A stretch of DNA of 64,000 nt from Mucilaginibacter sp. OK098 (GCF_900142915.1 NZ_FRCM01000008.1:124001-188000); one strand, 5' to 3'; positions 26,579 to 36,182 are shown, counted from the stretch's first letter. Notes: generated by a model from the letters alone, not told the origin. A program made the numbers and translations.

Positions 26579-29035
26579 TTATTTAACCCATTGGGTTTCT
26601 AAAAGCTTCATAAAGTATCCGCCAACAACGCTGCGTGCCTGGAAACCAACCATCTTTCCATCTTTAGTTTCGTGCCAATCACTAAGCGGAACATGTGAAG
26701 GGGTTTCAGTTGCATATTTGTAAACCGGATCAACCAATGCTTTAAAATCCTTTTGATTATCAGCTAATGATGCCGTCCAAAGGATCCAGTCAGATTTTGT
26801 GTAAGTTTTGCGACTGTCCAACGGCAAGCCGAACTCATTTTGTTTGGTTAAGTAATAATCAATCTCTTTTTTATAAACCTGTGCGGGGAACAAATGCAAG
26901 CCTAATACCTTGTCCCAGATCAAATTATATTTTTGGCTCCAGGTATCTTTCTTCTCAAATACTAACGAATAGTGGTCGCCTGCATCAGCAAGTTTCTGCC
27001 ACCTGTTTGCCATATCCAGGGCAATTGCTTTGTACTTTTGCGCAACAGCTTTTTGGCCAAGTTTATCGGCAAGGTCTGCATAGGCTCCTAAAGCAACGAT
27101 TGCCTTTACCGATAAGTTTGCATTGCGTGCCAAATGCCCGGCAAAATCATCAGTACATAATTGATTACCGGGATCAAAACCGTTCTCGCTTAAATAATTT
27201 GCCCAAATGCTTAATGTTTTCCAATGCTTTTTGGCAAATGCGGTATTGCCCTGGGCCTTTGCAATAGCAGCGGTGAGAATTATCATGTTTCCTGATTCTT
27301 CAACCGGCATATTCTCATCATAAGTTTGCCCGTTTGCCAATGGGTAAGTTCCCAGGTCATGCGCTGCAAAATCATGCTTCCAGTCTTTACCCTCGCAATA
27401 AAAGAAGATGCCATTTAACATTCCTTCCAACAAGGTTGGGTTGTAGATGAGGTATAATGGCGCTGACGGATAGGTTACGTCAACCGTATTTATTGATCCA
27501 TTGCTGAAATTCTCTTTCGATAAAAACAGAACGGTTCCCTGCGGGCTTTTCAGCAGCTGATGTGCTGCAATACTTTGGCGATAGCCTAATACACACAGAT
27601 CGGCATAGTTTTTACCGCCAGCTTTAAGGGCAGCGCTGTACATGCTTCTATTAAATGCATCACACTTTTGCATTACCGATGTATAATCAGCAGCGGCAGT
27701 GGTTAATTCCTTTTCAATAGTTGCCCCGGTTGTTTTCCACCAAGGCTTTAAATTTTGTTTGAAGTATTGAACCGAATACAGGTCATCATACCCAAGTTCA
27801 ACAAATTTTTCTTTTGCAACAGCACTAATGCTTCCAAAATCAAACACAGTGTTTAAAGCTAACTGGCGCCCTTTTGTTACGGCGCTGCTTGTTGCTGGAC
27901 CGATAAAGGAATTTACCGCATCACCTTGCGAAGTTATGTATTGAGTTGCACCTACAGCATTTGGAACAGCCACGTACATATAACCCCAGTCGATCCGAAG
28001 ATCGTCTCCTTTTTTCTGTAAAATGGGTTGCGCAACCGTACCTGCTTTAAGGATAGATAATGATTGCGTAAGATATTTTTGCGTGATTACCGCCTGCGAT
28101 GGCGTGTTAACTGCAATGGAAGTTGAGGCGCCGAAAAACACCTTTACCTTATGATTTTTGCCATCGTTTGATTTTACTTTATAACTTATGTACGAAACAG
28201 GCCTTGAAAAAACATTAAGGTCATTCATTAACAACGGCGAGGTAAACGTAACCTTGAGGTCAATGCCAATGCATTCAAAATTATAGATGGTTTGCGTTGC
28301 ATTTACCGTAACGTCTTTTTGTTTGGCAAGCAAGATCCCGGTGGCCTTTGCTTTAGGCTCATTAACAAGGCCGGCATCAAGCCATGCGCCCCCGGCTGTA
28401 TTTGCACAATGAATTGCCAATATGTTTTTACCTTTAACCAGCTTTTCTTTAAACTTCTCCTTTAAAGGGATCATTTTAAAATCACTTGTCCATCCAACTG
28501 TATTATATATTTTTTCGCCATTTAAATAAACTTCTACATTGTCATCATGGTAAAGCTTTAAAAACAACCTGTCGATATTCAGGTCTGTAAGTGTAAAAGT
28601 TCTCCTTACCCAAATGTCTTTGCTTGTCCACAAGGTTTTAGCCTGCGTTTTATCATCAGTGAACGGGGCTGACCCTGTTTTCCATTTACTGTCATCAAAT
28701 TTCGCATCCTCCCAATCCTTTGCAGGCTCAGTTTCAGTATACTGGCATTTGTAAGCTACTTCGTCCGAAGCGGGTAAAACTGTTGTATAAGCAGGCACAT
28801 CTTTTCCAAGAAAACGGTAGATAGTATTATCCACCTTTATCATACCTATTAATGATTGGTCTTTACCCGTCCAGTGTCTTGTCGGATGCGCGTTTAAGCT
28901 ATCCGTCATTGACCAGATACTGAAATAAGTATTATGCGTAATTAATGGATAAGCCGGGGCCTTTTTTACCTGTGCATTAACTAAATTACAGGCACACGCC
29001 AGCAGCAATAATGCTATCGTTAGTTTTTTGTTCAT
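26579..29035 (-). CDS. Secreted glutaminase-family protein (DUF4964/5127/4965/1793) with jelly-roll insert
   Basis: The protein has 818 residues with signal peptide ending at LVNAQ. Residues 25-90 (YPLITHNTYFSIWSMTDSLN, HWTGKDQSLIGMI) are the DUF4964 opening. Residues about 100-225 (WVRRTFTLTDLNIDRLFLK, NVEVYLNGEKIY, GKNILAIHCAN) look like a galactose-binding jelly roll inserted into the family. The rest is the DUF5127 sandwich and a helical-barrel C-terminal half with YDENMPVEESGNMIIL. The family name comes from fungal glutaminase A. The helical-barrel fold is also that of many glycosidases, and the sugar-gene context here favours glycoside work. Last gene of the block. Confidence 0.82.
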   Translation of the reverse strand: MNKKLTIALLLLACACNLVNAQVKKAPAYPLITHNTYFSIWSMTDSLNAHPTRHWTGKDQSLIGMIKVDNTIYRFLGKDVPAYTTVLPASDEVAYKCQYTETEPAKDWEDAKFDDSKWKTGSAPFTDDKTQAKTLWTSKDIWVRRTFTLTDLNIDRLFLKLYHDDNVEVYLNGEKIYNTVGWTSDFKMIPLKEKFKEKLVKGKNILAIHCANTAGGAWLDAGLVNEPKAKATGILLAKQKDVTVNATQTIYNFECIGIDLKVTFTSPLLMNDLNVFSRPVSYISYKVKSNDGKNHKVKVFFGASTSIAVNTPSQAVITQKYLTQSLSILKAGTVAQPILQKKGDDLRIDWGYMYVAVPNAVGATQYITSQGDAVNSFIGPATSSAVTKGRQLALNTVFDFGSISAVAKEKFVELGYDDLYSVQYFKQNLKPWWKTTGATIEKELTTAAADYTSVMQKCDAFNRSMYSAALKAGGKNYADLCVLGYRQSIAAHQLLKSPQGTVLFLSKENFSNGSINTVDVTYPSAPLYLIYNPTLLEGMLNGIFFYCEGKDWKHDFAAHDLGTYPLANGQTYDENMPVEESGNMIILTAAIAKAQGNTAFAKKHWKTLSIWANYLSENGFDPGNQLCTDDFAGHLARNANLSVKAIVALGAYADLADKLGQKAVAQKYKAIALDMANRWQKLADAGDHYSLVFEKKDTWSQKYNLIWDKVLGLHLFPAQVYKKEIDYYLTKQNEFGLPLDSRKTYTKSDWILWTASLADNQKDFKALVDPVYKYATETPSHVPLSDWHETKDGKMVGFQARSVVGGYFMKLLETQWVK

Positions 29036-29073
29036 GATGTAGGGATAATATTTACGCCGGCCTCAATAATAAC

Positions 29074-29120
29074 TCATAGCCGATGGTTCACAAATATAAA
29101 CTATGAACCATCAACTATGA
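29074..29120. repeat. Stuttered-word hairpin, class B (TTCATAG-TTGATGG)
   Basis: Arms 29074-29090 and 29104-29120 are inverse copies at 15 of 17 positions, built from the words TTCATAG and GATGGTTCA. It fills the gap between the DUF1080 and glutaminase-family genes. The same words occur at 30909-30938 and 53846-53997. Confidence 0.6.
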
Positions 29121-29128
29121 AGTAATTA

Positions 29129-29893
29129 TTATAACTCTCTTACCCAGATGTTGCGGTAGCTTAGGGGCTCGCTTTTGTCGCCATGTGCCTGCAATTTAAT
29201 AGAAGCAGGGCCATGTTTCTGGTATTCAGGCTTTCCGATGTATAGTGTCGGGCCTTTTAATTCAAAATTATTTTCAACCAGTACACCGTTAAAAAACACG
29301 GTTACTCTTGCGGTTGTTTTTACGGTACCGTCTTCATTAAATGTCGGAGCGGTCCAAATTACATCATAGGTTTGCCACTGGCCGGGCATTCTGCCTGGAT
29401 TAGCCAAAGGAATAGCCTGTTTATAAATACTGCCCGCCATACCGTTAACATAAGTTTTGTTGTTGTATGAATCTAAAACCTGCAGCTCATAACCTGCGTC
29501 ACCTTTACCTAAAGATGCTAAGAAAATACCGCTATTGCCTCTTGCCTGGCCTGATCCAGTTATGCTTGCAGGAACTTTCCATTCAACATGCAGCTGGTAA
29601 TTAGTAAATTTTTGTTTGGTTTCAATGTTACCGTATTTTTTATTTACAGTAAGCACATCACCCTTAACATTCCATTTGGCATCTGATTGATCATCAGCCT
29701 GTACCCATTTATCAAGGCCTTTACCATCAAACAATATAATGGCATCAGATGGTGCATCCCTGAAAGAGCTTCCGGGTGTTACCACTTTTGGGATTGGTTC
29801 CCAAATCTCAGTGTCCTCGGGCTTTGCCTGCTGTGCATTCGCCATAAAAAAGCTTCCGGTTAATACTGCAGTAAATAGAAGTGAATATTTCAT
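29129..29893 (-). CDS. DUF1080 (3-keto-disaccharide hydrolase family) secreted protein
   Basis: The protein has 254 residues with signal peptide ending at MANAQ. The LamG/concanavalin-like fold of DUF1080 is marked by AIILFDGKGLDKW, WNVKGDVLTV, NYQLHVEWKVP, GNSGIFLASLG and the terminal YRNIWVREL. Pfam now names PF06439 the 3-keto-disaccharide hydrolase family, and family members are reported to cleave 3-keto-glycosides in the periplasm. Here it sits in a block with glycoside dehydrogenases and isomerases, which strongly supports that role. The exact linkage is unknown. Confidence 0.88.
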   Translation of the reverse strand: MKYSLLFTAVLTGSFFMANAQQAKPEDTEIWEPIPKVVTPGSSFRDAPSDAIILFDGKGLDKWVQADDQSDAKWNVKGDVLTVNKKYGNIETKQKFTNYQLHVEWKVPASITGSGQARGNSGIFLASLGKGDAGYELQVLDSYNNKTYVNGMAGSIYKQAIPLANPGRMPGQWQTYDVIWTAPTFNEDGTVKTTARVTVFFNGVLVENNFELKGPTLYIGKPEYQKHGPASIKLQAHGDKSEPLSYRNIWVREL

Positions 29894-29902
29894 TTTATTT
29901 TA

Positions 29903-30001
29903 GTTGATTAAGTTGGATTGAGTTGATTAGGTTGATTAAGTTAGCTGCTGATTAAGTTTGTCATTTTTAAACTTAATCAACCTAATCTAACTTAATCAAC
30001 C
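29903..30001. repeat. Stuttered-word hairpin, class A (GTTGATTAAG words)
   Basis: The left half repeats GTTGATTA(A/G) and GTTGGATTGA words at 9-10 base steps; the right half is their inverse. Segment 29925-29942 (GATTAGGTTGATTAAGTT) pairs perfectly with 29970-29987. The element fills the gap between isomerase and DUF1080 genes. A related one lies at 37443-37564. Confidence 0.6.
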
Positions 30002-30007
30002 ACTTAA

Positions 30008-30883
30008 CTACACGTGTAACGTGTTCTTCACATAAGCCGCGCTTTCAGCAATGCTTACAAAAGGATCAATGTTTATGTAGTTTTCCTGTTCAACAATAAA
30101 GTGTTTTAAGCCAGCCAGTTTAGCGTGACTCAATATTGTTTTAAAGTCGATGCTGCCTTTACCTATTTCGGTATTAAGGTCGGTTTGTGTTTTGTCCCTG
30201 TCTTTTATATGGCATAAAGCAAACCTGCCCGGGTGCTGTTCAAATAATTTAACAGGATCCTGCCCTGCACGTACCACCCAAAAAATATCCATTTCCATGT
30301 GAACCAGCTTTGGATCGGTTTCTTTTAAAATGGTATCGTAAAAAGTAGTGCCGTCAATTGGTTTCCATTCAAAGTTGTGGTTATGATAGCCTAATTGTAA
30401 ACCGGATTTCTTACATAATTCGGCCGCTTTATTCATTTTTTCTGCGACCGTTTTAAACTGGTCAGCGCTTTTTAAAACTTCACCATTTATTGAAGGAATA
30501 ATTATGTAGGTCATTCCAGTAATATTGGCCGCTTCAAGATAAGTTTCAAACGCATCTGTTTTATCATGAACCAAATATTCGTTCATATCAAAATGCCCGC
30601 TTGGTGTTGTAAGACCGTTTGCTTTTAGCAAGCCGCTGAAAGCTTTGGCATCAAGTCCCCAAAAGCCATTTTGCTTTGAATAGCCAAATGTTTCCACTTC
30701 CTTATAACCGGCTGCGGCTACTTTGGCAATCACGCCTTTTACGTCTTTAGGCAGCTGATCGCGTAAGCTGTATAGCTGCAATCCAACAACTTTTGTACCT
30801 TTTGCAGATAATAAGTGCGGCGCTATCATCAAGCCTGCGGAAAGCATCCCGGCTTGTGTTAAAAATTTTCTCCTGGTAGTCAT
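30008..30883 (-). CDS. Tat-exported sugar phosphate isomerase/epimerase-like TIM barrel
   Basis: The protein has 291 residues. It begins with a twin-arginine signal, MTTRRKFLTQAGMLSAGLMI. The xylose-isomerase-like TIM barrel has YHNHNFEW (166-173), MEMDIFW (196-202), CHIKDRD (224-230) and VEQENY (264-269), the usual metal-ligand strands of the AP_endonuc_2 family. As it is exported, its substrate is a free (not phosphorylated) sugar, probably a 3-keto sugar or glycoside that needs enolisation, epimerisation or elimination. It has paralogues at 31009-31899, 34984-36036 and 44126-45046. Confidence 0.85.
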   Translation of the reverse strand: MTTRRKFLTQAGMLSAGLMIAPHLLSAKGTKVVGLQLYSLRDQLPKDVKGVIAKVAAAGYKEVETFGYSKQNGFWGLDAKAFSGLLKANGLTTPSGHFDMNEYLVHDKTDAFETYLEAANITGMTYIIIPSINGEVLKSADQFKTVAEKMNKAAELCKKSGLQLGYHNHNFEWKPIDGTTFYDTILKETDPKLVHMEMDIFWVVRAGQDPVKLFEQHPGRFALCHIKDRDKTQTDLNTEIGKGSIDFKTILSHAKLAGLKHFIVEQENYINIDPFVSIAESAAYVKNTLHV

Positions 30884-30907
30884 AGGTGGTTTTGTTTAGT
30901 TATATTT

Positions 30908-31008
30908 TAGTTCATAGTTGATGGTTCATAGTTCATAGCAGCTGCGGTTATTAGCATTCTTTTTCTTTTTCCACTAATGACAACTGACTAATGCCCAATG
31001 ACCATCAC
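30908..31008. repeat. Word-repeat gap, classes B and C
   Basis: Bases 30909-30938 carry TTCATAG-TTGATGG-TTCATAG-TTCATAG words (class B). Bases 30971-31008 carry inverse ATGAC/ACTAATG words (class C, as at 36037-36162). Both lie in the gap between two isomerase genes, and neither part encodes anything recognisable. Confidence 0.45.
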
Positions 31009-31899
31009 CTAAACGTCACAAATATGGATAGCCTTCTTCAGTGATGCTATTTTATCCGGGTTTTTAGGAACAAACTCCTGCCCTACATAGCCTTTAAAGC
31101 CTGTGGCAACAATTGCTCTCATAACTGCAGGGTAATAAAGCTCCTGGGTGTCGTCAATTTCATGACGGCCGGGAATACCTCCTGTATGAAAATGGGCAAT
31201 ATATTGGTGATGGTCGGTTATATTACGGATGATATCTCCCTCGTCTATCTGCATATGATAAATATCATATAACAGTTTAAAGCTTTCAGAGCTTATTCTT
31301 TTTGCCAGTTCAGCGCCCCAGGCAGATTTGTTGCATTGATAGTCTTTATGATCGATCTTGCCGTTAAGCAATTCCATACATAATACAACCTTGTGCTTTT
31401 CGGCAAGCGGGAGTAGTTTTTTTAACCCTTCCTCACAATTTTTCCAGCCGGTTTCATCATCCTTGCCCCTGCGGCTGCCGCTAAAGCAGATCAGGTTGGT
31501 ATACCCGTTTTTAGCTACCAGCGGAATCATATCTGTATATTGTTTTATCAGCCTTTCATGGAACTCAGTATCGCCAAAACCATCAGTCAAATTAATTTCG
31601 GCGCCATTGCACATTGGCGAATACATGCCATGTTTTTGAAGTGTGGGCCAATCTTTTGGTCCGCAAAGATCAACGCCGGTTATGCCTATTTCTTTTGATA
31701 CCACACAAAGCTGATCAAGCGTGAAACCACTATAGCACCATGGCGAAACTGAATGGTTTATATTTCCTTTAAGCTTGTCAGATACTTGTTCCTGCATTTC
31801 TTCCTTTTTAAATGATGATAGTATCCCCGTTGCTGTTATAGCAGCGGTTCCGGCAACTATGTTTTTTATTGCCGATCTCCTGTTTTGTGTAAATGTCAT
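31009..31899 (-). CDS. Exported hydroxypyruvate-isomerase-like TIM barrel
   Basis: The protein has 296 residues. A Tat-like signal (QNRRSAIKNIVAGTAAITATG) precedes the barrel. Segments VVLCMELLNGKIDHKDYQC, LLYDIYHMQIDEGDI, AHFHTGGIPGRHEIDD and GYVGQEFVPK match the Hyi/OtnI branch of the family, with Glu, Asp, His and Glu as metal ligands. Authentic hydroxypyruvate isomerase is cytoplasmic, so the signal and context argue for an extracytoplasmic keto-sugar isomerase. It starts 14 bases after the MFS gene stop and is clearly in the same operon. Confidence 0.83.
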   Translation of the reverse strand: MTFTQNRRSAIKNIVAGTAAITATGILSSFKKEEMQEQVSDKLKGNINHSVSPWCYSGFTLDQLCVVSKEIGITGVDLCGPKDWPTLQKHGMYSPMCNGAEINLTDGFGDTEFHERLIKQYTDMIPLVAKNGYTNLICFSGSRRGKDDETGWKNCEEGLKKLLPLAEKHKVVLCMELLNGKIDHKDYQCNKSAWGAELAKRISSESFKLLYDIYHMQIDEGDIIRNITDHHQYIAHFHTGGIPGRHEIDDTQELYYPAVMRAIVATGFKGYVGQEFVPKNPDKIASLKKAIHICDV

Positions 31900-31913
31900 A
31901 TAATTGGTTCAGT

Positions 31914-33164
31914 TTAAATTTCTGTTTGTGCAGAAGGCTCCTCAATATCCAACCCCGGTTTTGTTTGTATTTGATTTGTATCCCTAAAAAACAAAAGGAA
32001 TAGTAATAACACACCTGCAGCAATTCCTCCGGGGATTAACCAGATAGTTTGCCAGTTATGTGAAGTTGCAGATGTTTGCCAATGATCAACTATAGGGCCC
32101 GACAGGTAGAAACCTATCAGCATGCCAACACCGTAAGTAGCCAATGTAATAAAACCCTGTGCCGCGCTTTTAAAACGGTCGCCGGCCAGGTTATCGGTAT
32201 AAATCTGACCTGTTACAAAAAAGAAATCGTAACAAACGCCATGGATCACTATCCCTGCAATCAGCATCCAGTAGTTATTTTCAGCGTTACCATAGGCAAA
32301 AAACACGTAGCGTAAGGCCCAGGCAAGCATCCCCATAGCCAGCATTTTTTTAACGCCAAGCCTCACAAAAAAGAATGGCATGGCAACCATAAATGCAAAT
32401 TCAGACACCTGCCCTAATGTTTGGATCCCTGCCGCGCGTTTTACACCTACCTCATTTAAAAACGGATTGGTGAAATTATAATAAAAAGCCAGGGGAATAC
32501 AAATAGCAACCGAGGCGAGAAAAAATACCAGGTACGATTTATTCTTTAGCAAGCCGATAGAATCAAGGCCTATTATATCGCCAATCGATGTTTTTTGTCC
32601 CTTCTTTACCGGGGGAGTATCAGGTAATGTAAAACTCAGTAAACTTAATACTACAGAAGCTATAGCGGCCATTTTAAATGTTAACACTAGCGTTCCGCTT
32701 TGCTCCCAGCCTAACCAGCCAATTATTACGCCTGCAACTATCCATCCCAAAGTTCCAAAAACCCTGATCCATGGAAACTCCTTGCTTGGATTTTGCATTT
32801 GTTTAAATGATACCGAATTAACCAGTGCAAGGGTTGGCATATAAATCACCATATATGCCAGGATCCCAGGGTAAAAGCCATCAAATGTTGGTACGGTTGT
32901 TTCGTACCACAATAAGGCAGCCCCTACCAAATGCAAAACGCCCAAAATTTTCTGAGCCGAAAAGTACTTATCGGCAATAAGCCCAATAATAAACGGAGCA
33001 ACAATAGCACCTAAAGCCTGTGTTGCATAAGCCCCTGCGTTTTGGGTACCTGTAGCGCTTAAGGTTTTTGTTAAATAAGTACCCATAGTTACAAACCATG
33101 CTCCCCAAATAAAAAATTCGAGGAACATCATTGTAGATAGTTTGACTCTGATAGTTGAGGTCAT
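31914..33164 (-). CDS. MFS transporter, nucleoside:H+ symporter-like (NHS family)
   Basis: The protein has 416 residues with about twelve membrane helices. The opening LSTMMFLEFFIWGAWFVTMGTYL and FIIGLIADKYFSAQKILG are typical of the NupG/XapB branch that is common in Bacteroidota sugar clusters. A charged cytoplasmic loop (PPVKKGQKTSIGDIIG) separates the two halves. In this setting it more likely imports a sugar product of the periplasmic enzymes than nucleosides. The inferred substrate is untested. Confidence 0.83.
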   Translation of the reverse strand: MTSTIRVKLSTMMFLEFFIWGAWFVTMGTYLTKTLSATGTQNAGAYATQALGAIVAPFIIGLIADKYFSAQKILGVLHLVGAALLWYETTVPTFDGFYPGILAYMVIYMPTLALVNSVSFKQMQNPSKEFPWIRVFGTLGWIVAGVIIGWLGWEQSGTLVLTFKMAAIASVVLSLLSFTLPDTPPVKKGQKTSIGDIIGLDSIGLLKNKSYLVFFLASVAICIPLAFYYNFTNPFLNEVGVKRAAGIQTLGQVSEFAFMVAMPFFFVRLGVKKMLAMGMLAWALRYVFFAYGNAENNYWMLIAGIVIHGVCYDFFFVTGQIYTDNLAGDRFKSAAQGFITLATYGVGMLIGFYLSGPIVDHWQTSATSHNWQTIWLIPGGIAAGVLLLFLLFFRDTNQIQTKPGLDIEEPSAQTEI

Positions 33165-33196
33165 GGTTTATAGCTTAGCAGGTACTTTGTAAATAC

Positions 33197-33628
33197 TTAT
33201 TTATGAAGCGATAAAATATATTTAACTATTGTTTTAGCGTCACCAACAGAAAGCGCAGCATGCGGAGTCATTGGAATATCGCCCCAATTACCTTTGCCCC
33301 CCTTTATCACCTTATCTGCTAAAGTGTTGATGTTATTATCAGTTGGCGGATATTTAGCTGCAATGTCTTTAAAAGCAGGCCCTACCACTTTTGTATCTTC
33401 TTTATGGCAGGTATTACAATCAGACGCTGCAATCAGCTTAATAGCAGGTGCGGCCGCGCCTGCGTCACTGGCGCCCGTTTTATTGGCGCTGGTATCAGCA
33501 TTAGGCTCCTGGGCTTTAGCTGTTTGGTCTGCGGCTTTAGTGCTGTCTGCTCCACCACCTGATTTTGAGCCGCCACTGCAGGCAGATATAACTGCACATA
33601 TAAATAGTATTGCAAAAACTTTTTTCAT
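33197..33628 (-). CDS. Lipoprotein cytochrome c (class I)
   Basis: The protein has 143 residues. A lipobox VISAC places the lipid anchor on Cys 17. A Ser/Gly/Ala/Asp-rich linker (18-62) is followed by the haem motif C71-N-T-C-H75, and M120 in DIPMTPHAAL is the likely sixth ligand. The linker would let the haem reach partners from the membrane. It lies in the block with two GMC dehydrogenases and two subunit-3 proteins and is their likely electron acceptor, as in three-subunit glucoside 3-dehydrogenase and gluconate dehydrogenase complexes. Confidence 0.9.
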   Translation of the reverse strand: MKKVFAILFICAVISACSGGSKSGGGADSTKAADQTAKAQEPNADTSANKTGASDAGAAAPAIKLIAASDCNTCHKEDTKVVGPAFKDIAAKYPPTDNNINTLADKVIKGGKGNWGDIPMTPHAALSVGDAKTIVKYILSLHK

Positions 33629-33694
33629 TGTTGTTGTTTTGTTTGTTTGATATATGGGGTTTATTAAATTACAATTATAGTATTTTTATTGTTT

Positions 33695-34927
33695 TTATAC
33701 TGCTGCTGTTTTTAATGGGGCAGTTTTATTTTTTGATCGCATATAAATTACCAGGCCTGTAAAGGCTACAATTAATACCAGCGGGATAACCAATGTGGTT
33801 TGCAAAACTTTAGGGCCGGCCGTTGTATTATCGCCGCCTGCTGCTTTAACAATGTTATCATAATATTTGCCCATCACTATGGTATAAAGTGATACAGCAA
33901 ACATCCCGGCGCCGCCCATCAGGTTTAAACCAATGGCACCTGTTTTTGGAATATTGGTATTGACAAAACCCAGCATAGTAGGCCAAAAAAAGCATACCCC
34001 CATGCCGAATATAATAGCGGCAAAAAATACGGCGTCGCCTGTTAAAGTGCTTAACAGGTAGATCCCCGTAGCGGCAAGTATAGTTGAGATTAATAATAAA
34101 ACCTGGGGCGAAACCATTTTTAAAACAGGTTTTGCAAATGCCCTGCCCAGCACCATCACCCCTGTATCCAGTGTTAATATTAAAATGGCATTTTGGGTTA
34201 CGTTTTTCAATAATACATCAATCCATTGCCCGGTAAACAACTCCGTAATGGCTGTTCCAAACATACAGATGAACATAAAAATGAATAATGGGTTCCAAAG
34301 CGCCTTGTACATTTCTCCAGTTGATACGCCAGAGGCAACGCGTTCTGTAACAGGAAAATCCAGCTTAGAAAACAGGTAGCCGTAAATTAATGTCGGGAGC
34401 AGCATAACGCCTACTTCAATCTTCCAGATCAGCGGGTCTGCTTGTCCTGCGCCCGCAAGCTTGTTGATCAGCAAAACTATGAGCGTACCTATTACTATCC
34501 CTCCGGGGAACCATAAGTGAAAATGGTTAAGCTTGGTGGTTTTATTATCGGTATAAAGTGCAGTAACCAATGGATTACACGCAGCTTCTACTGTTCCGTT
34601 TGCAAGGCCTATAAGTAAAGTTGAGATGTAAAGTGTCCAAAATCCCTGGGCGAATATGGTGAGTAAGATCCCGGCGAGATGGAAAATAAATGCCATCACC
34701 AATAACTTTTTCATGCCTATAGCATCTACTATAAATCCGCCGATCACCACGGCAATTGGAAACCCATAAAAAGCGGTAGCAGTTATAGATGCCAGTTGGG
34801 CTTTATCCAGCTGAAAATCAACACCAAGTTTGTTAAGAATACCGGCACGAATGCCAAATGAAAGAGAAGTAACTAACAGCGACAAACAGCTTGCCCTGAA
34901 CAGTTGCGTACGGTTAATGGATTGCAT
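33695..34927 (-). CDS. MFS sugar transporter, FucP-like
   Basis: The protein has 410 residues with about twelve helices. SFGIRAGILNKLGVDFQLDKAQ, ITATAFYGFPIAVVIGGFIVD and LIGLANGTVEAACNPLVTALY resemble the fucose:H+ symporter group. It is transcribed between the isomerase at 34984 and the cytochrome at 33197. The presumed role is uptake of a monosaccharide or keto sugar released in the periplasm. Confidence 0.84.
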   Translation of the reverse strand: MQSINRTQLFRASCLSLLVTSLSFGIRAGILNKLGVDFQLDKAQLASITATAFYGFPIAVVIGGFIVDAIGMKKLLVMAFIFHLAGILLTIFAQGFWTLYISTLLIGLANGTVEAACNPLVTALYTDNKTTKLNHFHLWFPGGIVIGTLIVLLINKLAGAGQADPLIWKIEVGVMLLPTLIYGYLFSKLDFPVTERVASGVSTGEMYKALWNPLFIFMFICMFGTAITELFTGQWIDVLLKNVTQNAILILTLDTGVMVLGRAFAKPVLKMVSPQVLLLISTILAATGIYLLSTLTGDAVFFAAIIFGMGVCFFWPTMLGFVNTNIPKTGAIGLNLMGGAGMFAVSLYTIVMGKYYDNIVKAAGGDNTTAGPKVLQTTLVIPLVLIVAFTGLVIYMRSKNKTAPLKTAAV

Positions 34928-34983
34928 TTTAATAATTTTAGGTTTAATAGTTTATTAATTGGTTTACCGGGTGAATATATCAA

Positions 34984-36036
34984 TTAAATGCCAAGAGTTT
35001 TCCTGTTAAATGCATCGTCAGATCCTGACGCTGCAAAATCATCAAAAGCTTTTTCAGTAACACGTATAATATGGTTCTTAATAAACTCCGCTCCTTCGCG
35101 GGCGCCATCTTCCGGATGCTTTAAAGCACATTCCCATTCAAGCACAGCCCAGCCTTTATAGTCATATTGCGTAAGTTTACTAAAAATACCTTTAAAATCA
35201 ACCTGCCCGTCGCCTAAAGACCGGAAACGGCCTGCACGGTTAATCCAATTCTGATAGCCGCCATAAACGCCCTGCTTCCCTGTTGGGTTAAATTCCGCAT
35301 CTTTAACATGAAACATTTTTATCCGTTCGTGGTAATTATCAATATATTCCAGGTAATTAAGACACTGCAGTACAAAATGCGACGGATCATATAATAAACA
35401 AGCCCGGGCATGGTTATTTACCTTGTCTAAAAACATTTCATAGGTAATGCCATCATGCAAATCTTCACCGGGATGAATTTCATAGCAAAGATCAATACCA
35501 CAATCCTCGTAAATATTTAAGATGGGTTCCCAGCGTTTGGCCAATTCGGTAAAGGCTGTTTCAACTATGCCGGCTGGTCTTTGCGGCCATGGATATACCA
35601 TAGGCCAAAGCAATGCGCCGCTAAATGTAACTGATGCATTAAGCCCAAGGTTTTGTGAGGCTTTTGCCGCATATTTTAATTGCTGCACTGCCCACTCCTG
35701 CCTTGCCTTAGGATTTTTTCTAAGCTTTTCGGGAGCGAATCCATCAAAAAGATCATCGTAAACCGGGTTCACCGCTACCAACTGTCCTTGCAGGTGGGTT
35801 GAAAGCTCGGTAATTTCCAGTCCGTATGACTTGATCTCGCCCTTCAGGTCATCAGCATAAGACTTGCTCTCTGCAGCTTTTTGCAGGTCGATAAAACGTG
35901 AATCAAGTGTTGGCATCTGGATACCTTTGTATCCAAGGCTTGCCGCCCATTTACAGATGCCTTCAAGGCTGTTAAATGGCGCCGTATCGCCTATAAATTG
36001 TGCTAAAAATATTGCCGGTCCTTTTATTGTAGTCAT
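34984..36036 (-). CDS. Cytoplasmic sugar phosphate isomerase/epimerase-like TIM barrel
   Basis: The protein has 350 residues and no export signal, unlike its three paralogues in the block. Barrel segments are IDLCYEIHPGEDLHDG, ARACLLYDPSHFVLQ, IKMFHVKDAEFNP, GRFRSLGDGQVDF and AVLEWECALKHPEDG. Their Glu, Asp, His and Glu are the expected metal ligands. A C-terminal extension of about 40 residues (EKAFDDFAASGSDDAF) follows. It probably handles the imported keto sugar inside the cell together with the cytoplasmic Gfo/Idh enzyme encoded just upstream. Confidence 0.85.
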   Translation of the reverse strand: MTTIKGPAIFLAQFIGDTAPFNSLEGICKWAASLGYKGIQMPTLDSRFIDLQKAAESKSYADDLKGEIKSYGLEITELSTHLQGQLVAVNPVYDDLFDGFAPEKLRKNPKARQEWAVQQLKYAAKASQNLGLNASVTFSGALLWPMVYPWPQRPAGIVETAFTELAKRWEPILNIYEDCGIDLCYEIHPGEDLHDGITYEMFLDKVNNHARACLLYDPSHFVLQCLNYLEYIDNYHERIKMFHVKDAEFNPTGKQGVYGGYQNWINRAGRFRSLGDGQVDFKGIFSKLTQYDYKGWAVLEWECALKHPEDGAREGAEFIKNHIIRVTEKAFDDFAASGSDDAFNRKTLGI

Positions 36037-36162
36037 TGGTAGTTAGTCATTGGTGGAATTGTCATTGGTCATTGTGTCATTGGTCATTGTGTCATTAGTC
36101 ATTGGTGGGATGTGGGGTGTCATTAGTTCAATGGTTCATTAGTTCATTGGTAAATGACAGAT
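36037..36162. repeat. Stuttered-word repeat, class C (GTCATTGGT words)
   Basis: GTCATTGGT or GTCATTAGT recurs about seven times from the start codon of the isomerase outward, with TTCATTAG/TTCATTGG variants at the far end. It encodes nothing in a conserved frame. Being next to the start codon it would sit in the mRNA leader or the spacer of the operon transcript. Confidence 0.55.
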
Positions 36163-36182
36163 AATATTTAATAAGTGCCACC

